DNA from: Streptosporangiaceae bacterium
GTDB taxonomy: Bacteria > Actinomycetota > Actinomycetes > Streptosporangiales > Streptosporangiaceae
Direction: 5' to 3'
Length of the DNA: 16,791 nucleotides
Assembly: GCA_025934635.1 (NCBI GenBank)
Contig: JAICWX010000195.1
Span: 1-16,791 of the forward strand
A program made the translations under genes and the position numbers. How positions within the stretch are numbered: position 1 is the stretch's first letter; each line of letters begins with the position of its first letter. Under the pieces are notes generated by a model, which was given only the letters and a program-made list of their open reading frames with translations, was not told where the DNA came from and ran no database searches. Positions 7,615 through 14,627 of the stretch are shown here, piece after piece.

Positions 7615-8924
7615 TGGCATCCAGGGACGGCGGCCCCGCGCTCGACGAGAGCGGGCCGGAGGCCACGAAGCCTGACGGGCCGGACGGGCCGTCGCGGCGG
7701 GGCCTGCTGACCGGGGCCGGCCTGGTCGGCGCGGGAGCAGCGGCGGGCGGGCTGACCGGGTACTTCACCCGTCCGGGCAGTGAGCCGGCGACGGCCGGGG
7801 ACACGAGCCGGGGCCAGCAGACGGTCCCGTTCTACGGGACGCACCAGGCCGGCATCATCACCCCGGCCCAGGACCGGCTGGCGTTCGGCACCATGAACGT
7901 CGTCGACGGGACCTCCCGGGCCGACCTGCGCGACCTGCTGCGGGTATGGACGGCCGCGGCCGCCCGGATGACGGCCGGGCACCTGGTCGGCGAGGAGAGC
8001 AACCCCATCGCGCCGCCGGTGGATACCGGCGAGGCGGTCGGCTCCCCGGTCTCCCGGCTGACCATCACGGTCGGCTACGGGCCCGCGCTGTTCGATGGCC
8101 GGTTCGGCCTGGCCGCGCGCAAGCCGGCCGCGCTGACCGACCTGCCGCCGCTGCCGAACGAGAACCTCGACCCCGACTACACCGGGGGCGACCTGTGCGT
8201 CCAGGCCTGCTCGGACAACCCGCTGGTGGCCTTCCACGCGGTGCGGAACCTGGCCCGGATCGGCATGGGCGTGGTCGCGCACAACTGGATGGAACTCGGC
8301 TTCGGCCGGACCTCCACCACCTCCACCGCCCAGGCCACCCCGCGCAACCTGCTCGGCTTCAAGGACGGCACCCGCAACCTCAAGGCCGAGCAGACCGACC
8401 TGCTGGGCAAGTACGTGTGGGTCGGCCAGGAGACGGACCAGCCCTGGCTGCGCGGCGGCAGCTACCTGGTGGCCCGCAAGATCCGCATGTTCATCGAGAA
8501 CTGGGACCGCGATTACCTGCAGGACCAGGAGAACGTCATCGGCCGGGCCAAGGTCAGCGGGGCCCCGCTGTCGGGCGGCTCCGAGTTCACCACGCCGAAC
8601 TTCGCCAAGGCCGGCGCCGGCGGCCAGCCCGCCATCCCGGCCGACTCTCATGTCCGGCTGGCCAGCCCCGAGCACAACGGCGGGATCCACATCCTGCGCC
8701 GCGGCTACTCCTTCACCGACGGCATCGACCCGGAGGCCGGGACGCTGCTCGGGGGGCTGTTCTTCATCGGCTTCATGAAGAACCCGTCCCAGTTCGTCAA
8801 GCTGCAGACCTCGCTGGCCGCCGACGCCCTCAACGAGTACATCCACCACACCGGCAGCGCCGTGTTCGCCGTCCCGCCCGGGCTGCGCCCCGGCCAGCGC
8901 TACGGAGACGCCCTGTTCACCTGA
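7614..8924 (+). CDS. efeB: EfeB, Tat-exported DyP-type haem peroxidase
   Basis: This is a dye-decolourising-type haem peroxidase of the EfeB subfamily, 436 residues long. It is exported folded and acts outside the membrane with EfeO/EfeU. The N terminus has a Tat signal: SRRGLL with the twin arginines at 28-29, then a hydrophobic Gly/Ala-rich stretch to about residue 49. The DyP signature GXXDG occurs as GFKDG with catalytic Asp251. The segment ADSHVRLASPEHNGG contains His346, the best candidate for the proximal haem ligand. It is followed by ILRRGYSF, where Arg362/363 match the conserved arginines of the family. Whether EfeB oxidises Fe(II), or releases iron from haem as once proposed, is unsettled in the literature. 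ATG at 7614 overlaps the efeO stop by one base. It is the last gene of the iron-regulated unit; 47 bp later a separate regulator gene starts. Confidence 0.94.
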   Translation: MASRDGGPALDESGPEATKPDGPDGPSRRGLLTGAGLVGAGAAAGGLTGYFTRPGSEPATAGDTSRGQQTVPFYGTHQAGIITPAQDRLAFGTMNVVDGTSRADLRDLLRVWTAAAARMTAGHLVGEESNPIAPPVDTGEAVGSPVSRLTITVGYGPALFDGRFGLAARKPAALTDLPPLPNENLDPDYTGGDLCVQACSDNPLVAFHAVRNLARIGMGVVAHNWMELGFGRTSTTSTAQATPRNLLGFKDGTRNLKAEQTDLLGKYVWVGQETDQPWLRGGSYLVARKIRMFIENWDRDYLQDQENVIGRAKVSGAPLSGGSEFTTPNFAKAGAGGQPAIPADSHVRLASPEHNGGIHILRRGYSFTDGIDPEAGTLLGGLFFIGFMKNPSQFVKLQTSLAADALNEYIHHTGSAVFAVPPGLRPGQRYGDALFT

Positions 8925-8929
8925 TCTTG

Positions 8930-8959
8930 CTACGTGTTGCGTAGCTACGTAGTGCGTAG
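8930..8959. repeat. Two tandem 15-bp palindromic repeats, putative PadR operator
   Basis: CTACGTGTTGCGTAG (8930-8944) is followed directly by CTACGTAGTGCGTAG (8945-8959). The copies agree at 13 of 15 positions, and each has perfect CTACG...CGTAG arms. Both lie between the efeB stop and the padR start at 8972. PadR regulators are usually dimers that bind palindromes in their own promoters, so an autoregulatory operator is the natural reading. A folded structure acting as an efeB terminator is a weaker alternative, since no T-run follows. I could not place convincing -35/-10 hexamers. Confidence 0.72.
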
Positions 8960-8971
8960 TAAGACGGTGTC

Positions 8972-9310
8972 ATGGCATCGAGACGGCCGGCGGGCGGCCT
9001 GCGCCGGGAGAACGACCCTCCGCTGCTCATCTTGGTGAGCCTGGCCGCCGGGCCGAAGCACGGGCATGCCCTGGCCAAGGACATCGAGGACTTCGCCGGG
9101 GTGACGCTCGGCCCCGGTGCCCTGTACGGGGCCATCACCCGGCTGGAGGAACGCAAGCTGATCGAGCCGCTGGCCAGCGAGGACCGGCGGCGGCCGTACC
9201 AGATCACCGCGACCGGCTCGGCCGAGCTGGCCGTGGCCCTGGCGGACCTGCGGCGGATCGCGGCTACCGGGACGGCGCGTCTCGGCCGGCTCGGCCTGGA
9301 CCCGGCGTGA
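8972..9310 (+). CDS. PadR-family transcriptional regulator
   Basis: This is a small winged-helix DNA-binding protein of 112 residues, of the short PadR type. The diagnostic stretches are LLILVSLAAGPKHGHALAKD, the GVTLGPGALYGAITRLEERKLIEPL recognition-helix region with its typical GxLYxxxxRLE pattern, and the wing DRRRPYQITATG. The C-terminal helix for dimerisation is short. ATG at 8972 lies 12 bp after the tandem 15-bp repeats at 8930-8959, its likely own operator. The ribosome binding site is weak (AAGACGG). The gene overlaps the next one by 4 bp (GTGA). The usual pattern for this family is a repressor controlling itself and co-transcribed membrane-protein genes, which fits here. The inducing ligand is unknown. 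The adjacent efe operon has its own iron box, so a link between the two is not implied. Confidence 0.92.
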   Translation: MASRRPAGGLRRENDPPLLILVSLAAGPKHGHALAKDIEDFAGVTLGPGALYGAITRLEERKLIEPLASEDRRRPYQITATGSAELAVALADLRRIAATGTARLGRLGLDPA

Positions 9311-9654
9311 CCGCCCCCGGCCAGGACGATGCCCCGGGGGTTCCGCCGGGCGAGCCCGCGGACCAGGCCCTGAGCCGGCTGCTGCGCTGGTACCCGCGGG
9401 CGTGGCGGGAGCGGTACGGAGACGAGTTCCTGGCCATGGTCGAAGATGGCCTCGACGGGCGGCGGCCCGGGTGGCGGCTGCGGTTCGGCGTGGTCGGGGC
9501 TGGCCTGCGGGAGCGAGCCCGCCGGGTGCTCCCGGCGGCCCTGCGGCGCATGACGGCGGATGCCGACCCGCCGCCGCCCCTGCCCCGGCTGGGCCTGCTC
9601 GCCATCATGGGGTCGGCGATCGTCTCCGGGTCCACCTCCTGGAGCGGTCGATGA
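9307..9654 (+). CDS. Conserved hypothetical protein with WYPRAWRERYGDEF motif, PadR-linked
   Basis: This small protein of 115 residues starts with GTG overlapping the padR stop (GTGA). After a disordered Pro/Asp-rich N terminus it contains LLRWYPRAWRERYGDEFLAMVEDGLDGRRPGW (about 25-56). I recognise this motif from many actinobacterial proteins encoded next to PadR regulators, usually as a cytoplasmic N-terminal part followed by membrane helices. No biochemical function is known to me. Here the protein ends soon after a short hydrophobic run (LGLLAIMGSAIV, about 96-105) with SGSTSWSGR. That looks like a transmembrane helix cut short. The next gene overlaps by 4 bp in another frame and carries membrane helices. 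The two could be a coupled pair or one gene broken by a frameshift. Confidence 0.7.
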   Translation: MTAPGQDDAPGVPPGEPADQALSRLLRWYPRAWRERYGDEFLAMVEDGLDGRRPGWRLRFGVVGAGLRERARRVLPAALRRMTADADPPPPLPRLGLLAIMGSAIVSGSTSWSGR

Positions 9655-10022
9655 CGTTCGAGCAGCTGCCGGGGCCGGCCGCCTACATGGCCTGGTTCTC
9701 CGCGGCCCTGGTGCTAGTCGGCGGGGCGCTGCTGCTCTGGAGGCAGGCGGTCATGACCACGGCCAGGCGGCTCGAGCTCCGGCCGGGAGTACGTGCGGCC
9801 CAGGTCATGCTGAACGCGGTGGCCGCGACCGCGGCCCTGACCATACCGCCGGCCGTGTCGATCTGGCTCGGGCTGATCCAGCCCAGCGCCTGGGTATTTT
9901 GCTCCGGCGTGGTGTTCTTCGTCTTCATCGTCCGGACCGGACGCGCCCGGCTGTGGTGGGCATGGCGCCAGGGACAGCAGCTGCGGGCCTCGGCCACCCA
10001 GGGGCCAGGCCGGCCGGGATAG
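9651..10022 (+). CDS. Small membrane protein, coupled to the PadR-linked gene
   Basis: This 123-residue protein has three predicted transmembrane segments, at about residues 11-30 (AYMAWFSAALVLVGGALLLW), 49-75 and 80-95 (WVFCSGVVFFVFIV). It has a basic, Trp-rich C terminus (RARLWWAWRQGQQ). No family is recognised. The ATG at 9651 overlaps the stop of the preceding gene (ATGA). The same frame stays open upstream to 9402, but that part reads as Arg/Ala/Gly-rich noise. It is the third gene of the padR unit, so it may be a target of the regulator. A 124-bp gap without a convincing terminator separates it from the helicase gene. That gap holds one GC-rich inverted repeat near 10098-10118 with no T-run. 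Confidence 0.68.
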   Translation: MTFEQLPGPAAYMAWFSAALVLVGGALLLWRQAVMTTARRLELRPGVRAAQVMLNAVAATAALTIPPAVSIWLGLIQPSAWVFCSGVVFFVFIVRTGRARLWWAWRQGQQLRASATQGPGRPG

Positions 10023-10146
10023 CACGCGCCTGCCCCGTTCGGCCTGGAATAGCGCAGCCTGCTACGGCGCTGGTGATGTATGCCGGCCCCATTCCCCGCG
10101 CGGCCTCGCCGCGGGCACTCTCCGGGCACGGCATCATGGAACCGTT

Positions 10147-12654
10147 ATGACGCTTACTGACCTGCTGCCCTCGACGCCCGATCCGGACGCCGTCTTCGAC
10201 GCGTTCGCCGACTGGTCCAAGCAGCGCGGGCTGGTGCTGTACCCGCACCAGGAAGACGCGCTCATCGAGATCGTCTCGGGGGCGAACGTCATCTTGTCCA
10301 CCCCCACCGGCTCGGGGAAGTCGCTGGTGGCGGCGGGCGCCCACTTCGCCGCGCTCGCGGACGGCAAGCGGACCTTCTACACCGCGCCGATCAAGGCGCT
10401 GGTGTCGGAGAAGTTCTTCGACCTGTGCAACGCGTTCGGCCCGGCCCAGGTCGGCATGATGACCGGCGACGCCAGCGTCAACGCCCAGGCCCCGATCATC
10501 TGCTGCACCGCGGAGGTGCTGGCCAGCATCGCGCTGCGGGACGGCGCCGACGCCGACGTGGGCCAGGTCGTGATGGACGAGTTCCATTTCTACGCCGACC
10601 CCGAGCGCGGCTGGGCCTGGCAGGTGCCGCTGCTGGAGCTGCCCAGGGCGCAGTTCCTGCTGATGTCGGCCACGCTGGGCGACGTGACGCGGTTCGAGGT
10701 CGACCTGACCCACCGCACCGGGCGGCCGACCGCCGTGGTCAGCTCGGCCGAGCGGCCGGTCCCGCTGGTTTTCTCCTTCGCGATGGAGCCGCTGCACGAG
10801 ACCCTGAAGGAGCTGCTCGGCACCAACCAGGCGCCGGTCTACGTGGTGCACTTCACCCAGGCGGCGGCGCTGGAACAGGCGCAGGCGCTGATGAGCGTGA
10901 ACGTCTGCACCCGGGCCGAGAAGGACGCCATCGCCGACCTGATCGGCAACTTCCGGTTCACCTCCGGGTTCGGCAAGACCCTGTCCCGGCTGGTGCGGCA
11001 CGGCATCGGCGTCCACCACGCCGGCATGCTGCCCCGGTACCGGCGGCTGGTCGAGACGCTGACCCAGGCCGGCCTGCTGAAGGTCATCTGCGGTACCGAC
11101 ACGCTCGGCGTGGGCATCAACGTGCCGATCCGCACCGTCCTGTTCACCGCGCTGTCCAAGTACGACGGGACCCGGACGCGGCTGCTGCAGGCTCGCGAGT
11201 TCCACCAGATCGCCGGGCGGGCCGGCCGGGCGGGATTCGACACGGCGGGCCGGGTCGTGGTCCAGGCCCCCGAGCACGTGGTGGAGAACGAGCGCATGCT
11301 GGCCAAGGCGGGCGACGATCCCAAGGCGCGGCGCAAGGTGGTGCGCAAGAAGCCGCCCGAGGGCATGGTCTCCTGGGGCAAGCCGACCTTCGAGCGGCTC
11401 GTGGCGGCCGACCCGGAGCCGCTGACCTCGAGCTTCAAGGTCACCCACGCCATGGTGCTGAACGTCATCGACCGGCCCGGCAACGCCTACGCCGCGATGA
11501 AGCACCTGCTGACCGACAACCACGAGGACCGGGCGGCCCAGCGCAAGCACATCCACCAGGCCATCGCGATCTACCGGGCGCTGCTGGCGGGCGGGGTGGT
11601 GGAACGGCTTTCCTCGCCGGACGAAGAGGGTCGTTATGTGCGGCTCACCGTGGACCTGCAGCTCGACTTCGCGCTCAACCAGCCGCTGTCGCCGTTCGCG
11701 CTGGCCGCCATCGAGCTGCTCGACCCCGAGTCGCCGTCCTACCCGCTGGACGTGCTGTCGGTGATCGAGTCGACCCTGGACAACCCGCGGCAGGTGCTGT
11801 CCGCCCAGCAGTTCAAGGCCCGCGGCGAGGCGGTCGCCCAGATGAAGGCGGACGGGGTGGCGTACGAGGAGCGGCTCGAGCTGCTGGACGACGTCACCTA
11901 CCCCAAGCCGCTGGCCGACATGCTCGACGGGGCCTACGAGCTCTACCGGCGCGGCCACCCCTGGGTCCTGGACTACCAGCTGTCCCCCAAGTCGGTGGTC
12001 AGGGACATGTACGAGCGGGCGCTGACCTTCACCGAGTACGTGGCCTACTACGGCCTGCCCCGGTCCGAGGGCCTGGTGCTGCGCTACCTGGCCGACGCCT
12101 ACAAGGCGCTGCGGCAGACGGTGCCGGACGAGGCCAAGACCGAGGAGCTGACCGACCTGATCGAATGGCTGGGCGAGATCGTCCGGCAGGTCGACTCCAG
12201 CCTGCTGGATGAGTGGGAGCGGCTGCGCAACCCGCTCGAGGACGGCTCGGCTCCGGTCGACGTCCGGCCCGCCACCGTCACGTCGAACGTGCGGGCGTTC
12301 CGGGTGCTGGTGCGCAACGCGCTGTTCCAGCGGGTCCGGCTGGCCGCGTTCGGCCAGCACGAAGAACTCGGGGCGCTGGATGCGGGCAGCGGCTGGGATG
12401 CTTCGGCCTGGTCCGATGCGCTCGACGGGTACTTCGAGGTGCACGAGGAGATGGGCTTCGGCCCGGACGCGCGGGGTCCCGCGCTGCTGATCATCGACCA
12501 GCAGCCGGGCGAGTGGAAGGTCCGGCAGATCTTCGACGACCCGGCGGGCGACCACGACTGGGGCATCAGCGCGGTCGTCGACCTGGACGCCTCCGACGAG
12601 GCCGGCGCGGCCGTGCTCCGGATCACCGACGTGGGCCAGCTCGCGGGCTTCTAG
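10147..12654 (+). CDS. DEAD/DEAH-box (Ski2-like) helicase, DUF3516 type
   Basis: This is a superfamily 2 helicase of 835 residues, predicted to be an ATP-dependent RNA (or DNA) helicase in the cytoplasm. Helicase motifs appear in order: LYPHQEDAL (31-39, Q-like), Walker A STPTGSGKS with Lys58, motif Ia TAPIKALVSEKF (79-90), motif II DEFH (144-147), motif III SAT (174-176), HHAGMLPRYRRLVE, GTDTLGVGINVPIRTV, and motif VI HQIAGRAGRAGFD (353-365). The C-terminal half, from about residue 380, corresponds to the DUF3516 domain found in actinobacterial helicases of this length. Its role is not established. The DEFH box and QxxGRxGR relate it to Ski2/HelY-type helicases rather than RecQ. ATG 10147 has only a weak ribosome binding site (GGA), but no better start precedes the conserved N terminus. 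It stands alone and converges with the VOC gene on the other strand 16 bp downstream. Confidence 0.93.
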   Translation: MTLTDLLPSTPDPDAVFDAFADWSKQRGLVLYPHQEDALIEIVSGANVILSTPTGSGKSLVAAGAHFAALADGKRTFYTAPIKALVSEKFFDLCNAFGPAQVGMMTGDASVNAQAPIICCTAEVLASIALRDGADADVGQVVMDEFHFYADPERGWAWQVPLLELPRAQFLLMSATLGDVTRFEVDLTHRTGRPTAVVSSAERPVPLVFSFAMEPLHETLKELLGTNQAPVYVVHFTQAAALEQAQALMSVNVCTRAEKDAIADLIGNFRFTSGFGKTLSRLVRHGIGVHHAGMLPRYRRLVETLTQAGLLKVICGTDTLGVGINVPIRTVLFTALSKYDGTRTRLLQAREFHQIAGRAGRAGFDTAGRVVVQAPEHVVENERMLAKAGDDPKARRKVVRKKPPEGMVSWGKPTFERLVAADPEPLTSSFKVTHAMVLNVIDRPGNAYAAMKHLLTDNHEDRAAQRKHIHQAIAIYRALLAGGVVERLSSPDEEGRYVRLTVDLQLDFALNQPLSPFALAAIELLDPESPSYPLDVLSVIESTLDNPRQVLSAQQFKARGEAVAQMKADGVAYEERLELLDDVTYPKPLADMLDGAYELYRRGHPWVLDYQLSPKSVVRDMYERALTFTEYVAYYGLPRSEGLVLRYLADAYKALRQTVPDEAKTEELTDLIEWLGEIVRQVDSSLLDEWERLRNPLEDGSAPVDVRPATVTSNVRAFRVLVRNALFQRVRLAAFGQHEELGALDAGSGWDASAWSDALDGYFEVHEEMGFGPDARGPALLIIDQQPGEWKVRQIFDDPAGDHDWGISAVVDLDASDEAGAAVLRITDVGQLAGF

Positions 12655-12657
12655 CTC

Positions 12658-12671
12658 AGGCCGGCTGGCCT
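12658..12671. terminator. Possible short hairpin between convergent genes
   Basis: AGGCC-GGCT-GGCCT forms a perfect 5-bp stem with a 4-base loop exactly between the helicase stop and the end of the convergent VOC gene. There is no T-run on either side. It could contribute to bidirectional termination, but in DNA this GC-rich such a short stem may arise by chance. Confidence 0.25.
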
Positions 12672-13096
12672 CAGGCCGCGCCGAAGTCGGGCAGGGTGAG
12701 CGAGCCGTCCGGGTTGAGGGTGAAGCCCGGGTTCCAGGCGATCTCCCAGACGTGACCGTCCGGGTCGCGGAAATGGCCGGCGTAACCGCCGTAGAACGTC
12801 TCCCGGGCCGGCTGGGTTAGCTCGGCTCCGGCCGCGGCCGCCTCGGCCAGGGTCGCGTCGACCTCGGCCTGCGTCCGGACGTTGAGCGCCAGGACGACGC
12901 TCCCGGGAGCGGTGTCCTCGATGCCGGAGTCGGCGGCGAGCTTGCCCCGGTCCCACAGGATCAGGGCCATGCCCCCGGCCTGGAAGAACACCGTCTCTTC
13001 GATTTCCTGGCCGTGCCAGCCGAGCCGTTCGTAGAACGTCCGGGCCCGGCGTACGTCGGCGACGCCGAGGGTGATCAGGCTGATGCGTTGCTCCAC
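12671..13096 (-). CDS. VOC-family (glyoxalase/bleomycin-resistance fold) protein
   Basis: This single-module vicinal-oxygen-chelate protein has 141 residues. The two beta-alpha-beta repeats are visible. The first begins ISLITLGVADVRRARTFYERLGW. The second ends with FYGGYAGHFRDPDGHVWEIAWNPG, the usual DPDGxxWE ending with its metal-ligand-type glutamate. The histidine commonly found on the first strand is absent, so a metal-dependent lyase activity is doubtful. Function cannot be assigned beyond small-molecule binding or modification. GTG at 13096 is used, with AGGGAG about 12 bases upstream. It lies 16 bp after the end of the dienelactone-hydrolase gene on the same strand, so it is probably the last gene of that run. 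It ends 16 bp from the convergent helicase gene. Confidence 0.85.
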   Translation of the reverse strand: MEQRISLITLGVADVRRARTFYERLGWHGQEIEETVFFQAGGMALILWDRGKLAADSGIEDTAPGSVVLALNVRTQAEVDATLAEAAAAGAELTQPARETFYGGYAGHFRDPDGHVWEIAWNPGFTLNPDGSLTLPDFGAA

Positions 13097-13112
13097 CTCA
13101 GTTACCTGCTCC

Positions 13113-13688
13113 CTAGCGGTCGCGGAGGAAGTCGAGCACCCGCTGGAGCAGCAGCGCGGTAGCGTCCGGATCGTAGGAGGGCAGCGTGCTGTCGGCGAAA
13201 TAGTGCTGGTCGCCGGGGTAGAGGAACAGTTCCGCGTCCTTGGCCGTGCTGGTCAGCTCGCGAGCGGCGTCAAGGTCGCCCTCGCCGGCGAAGATCGGGT
13301 CGGCGTCCATCCCGTGCACCTGCGCGGGCACGCCTTCCGGCCAGGAGCCGAACGCCCGGACCGGGACGCAGGAGTAGAACAGCAGCGCGCCCCGGGCGCC
13401 CGGCCGGGTCTGCGCCAGCATCTGGGCCGGGAGGACGCCGAGCGAGAAGCCGGCGTACACCACCTCCGCGGGCAGATCCTGGACCGCCCGGGTGCCGCGC
13501 TCGATCACCTCGCCGGGGAAGCCGATCTCCTCGGCGTGACTCATGCCCGCCTCGATGGTGCCGAATGTCCGGCCCGCGAACAGGTCGGGCGTGTGCACGG
13601 TATGCCCGGCCCGGCGCAGCTCGCCGGCGAAGGCGACGATGCCGGGGGTCAGCCCCAGCGCATGGTGAAAGAGCACTACCTCGGCCAT
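13113..13688 (-). CDS. Dienelactone hydrolase family alpha/beta-hydrolase
   Basis: This is a cytoplasmic alpha/beta-hydrolase of 191 residues, a short member of the DLH family. The N terminus VVLFHHALGLTPGIVAFAGELRRAGHTVHTPDLFAGRTF matches the family's first strand and oxyanion region. The nucleophile elbow is GFSLG with Ser82, where classical dienelactone hydrolase has a cysteine. The rest of the triad is probably Asp128 or Asp130 (MDADPIF) and His162 (GDQHYF). The serine predicts an ordinary esterase or hydrolase and argues against true dienelactone cleavage. Start ATG 13688 has a good AGAGGA site a few bases upstream. It lies 45 bp after the Ddn-like gene and 16 bp before the VOC gene, all in the same direction. 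Substrate is unknown. Confidence 0.88.
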   Translation of the reverse strand: MAEVVLFHHALGLTPGIVAFAGELRRAGHTVHTPDLFAGRTFGTIEAGMSHAEEIGFPGEVIERGTRAVQDLPAEVVYAGFSLGVLPAQMLAQTRPGARGALLFYSCVPVRAFGSWPEGVPAQVHGMDADPIFAGEGDLDAARELTSTAKDAELFLYPGDQHYFADSTLPSYDPDATALLLQRVLDFLRDR

Positions 13689-13733
13689 CTTTGTCCTCTC
13701 GTCTGGACCCTCCGGCCCGGCGCCCCGTCGGGT

Positions 13734-14183
13734 CTACCCGGGCGGGAGCACTTCGAACGCCGGGTGCTTGGGTGCGATGGCGCGGAGCTGCTCGTCGCTG
13801 GAGTCCGGCCCGGTGCCCTCGAAGAAGATGCCGACCTCGGCTTTCCACCGGCGCAGGTAGGCCCGCAGGACCGGTACCTTCTCCTCCTCGGTGAGCTCGC
13901 GGCCGCGGAAGCCCTCGGCGCCGCGGCCCAGCCGCAGCTCGCCGGTACCCGCCACCCGCAGGTTGCGCACCCACTGGGTCTCGCCGCGGGGCGCGACGAG
14001 ATACCGGCGCCCCTGGTAGGTGAGCAGGTTCACCGGCGTGGTGCGCCACTCGCCGCTGGTCCGGCCCTTCACCGCCAGCACCCGCGACCCCATGACGCTC
14101 ATCCCCCGCTGGGTGAGGAACGCCACCAGCCGGTTGAAGACGTTACGCGTGAACCAGCCGGGTGCCCGGTAGTGATCGGCCAT
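13734..14183 (-). CDS. Ddn-type nitroreductase family deazaflavin (F420)-dependent oxidoreductase
   Basis: This is a split-barrel protein of 149 residues, related to mycobacterial Ddn, which uses reduced cofactor F420 to reduce quinones or nitro compounds. The motif VKGRTSGEWRTTPVNLL (about 38-54) is the conserved GRxSGxxRxxPV segment. It is followed by GRRYLVAPRGETQWVRNLRVAGTGEL (about 58-83), the family's usual G-x-x-x-W-x-x-N-L cofactor-binding region. The N terminus is amphipathic (FNRLVAFLTQRG) and may touch the membrane, as in Ddn. The gene starts nine bp after the stop of the Rv3369-like gene and precedes the hydrolase by 45 bp. F420 use is inferred from the family. The physiological substrate is unknown. 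Confidence 0.88.
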   Translation of the reverse strand: MADHYRAPGWFTRNVFNRLVAFLTQRGMSVMGSRVLAVKGRTSGEWRTTPVNLLTYQGRRYLVAPRGETQWVRNLRVAGTGELRLGRGAEGFRGRELTEEEKVPVLRAYLRRWKAEVGIFFEGTGPDSSDEQLRAIAPKHPAFEVLPPG

Positions 14184-14192
14184 GACGGCAGC

Positions 14193-14606
14193 TTAGCGGG
14201 GAATCGTCCAGGCACGTTGCGGGGTGATGCGCAGGGCCGCGCCGTAGGCGTCGTCATACCACTGCGGAGTCTGGCCCATCTGGGCGATGGGGCCAGCGTA
14301 CTTACCCAGGAACCCGGGGAACTTCGATGGGATGGGCGCATCGGGCACCCGTTCGGCCCGCGCTGAGATGACCACCACGTCCCCGCCGTCGGCTGAGGAG
14401 TTGAAGTGCACCGCGACCTGGTCGTTGGCCGCGATGTGGCGGAGCTTGGCCCCGTCGTTCAGGCTGTAGACGGTGATCACCGCGCCGTCCCAGACGAACC
14501 AGACCGGCCGGGGCGCCGGGCGGCCGGCTGGGGTGACGGTGGTCAGCCAGGCGATCAGGTCCCCGGTCAGGTGACGCTCGATCCGTTCAGTGAGCTCGAA
14601 TGCCAT
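14193..14606 (-). CDS. PPOX-class F420-dependent oxidoreductase (Rv3369-like)
   Basis: This is a flavin/deazaflavin split-barrel protein of 137 residues, of the pyridoxamine 5'-phosphate oxidase-like superfamily. The N terminus LTERIERHLTGDLIAWLTTVTPAGRPAPRPVWFVWDG (about 5-41) is characteristic of the Rv3369-type F420-dependent group. SLNDGAKLRHIAANDQVAVHF (about 48-68) is the cofactor phosphate-binding region with its conserved K-x-x-x-I pattern. The C terminus RITPQRAWTIPR fits the group's ending. The likely role is F420H2-linked reduction of a small molecule; the substrate is unknown. ATG 14606 lies 21 bp downstream of the two-module VOC gene and its stop lies nine bp before the Ddn-like gene, so it is probably co-transcribed with both. 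I chose the F420 group over the FMN group from the sequence pattern only. Confidence 0.87.
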   Translation of the reverse strand: MAFELTERIERHLTGDLIAWLTTVTPAGRPAPRPVWFVWDGAVITVYSLNDGAKLRHIAANDQVAVHFNSSADGGDVVVISARAERVPDAPIPSKFPGFLGKYAGPIAQMGQTPQWYDDAYGAALRITPQRAWTIPR

Positions 14607-14627
14607 GCCGCATATTGTCGCTCGCGG

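Noticed and set aside
10098..10118. A GC-rich inverted repeat (CCCGCG...CGCGGG) between the membrane gene and the helicase gene, considered as a terminator.
   Set aside because: The stem is six bp with a nine-base loop and no T-run. It is indistinguishable from chance at this base composition.
9925..12555. An 876-codon open frame on the minus strand antisense to the helicase.
   Set aside because: Its translation is Arg/Gly/His/Val-rich with no domain, and it mirrors the codon bias of the real helicase gene. Long antisense frames are expected in DNA this GC-rich.
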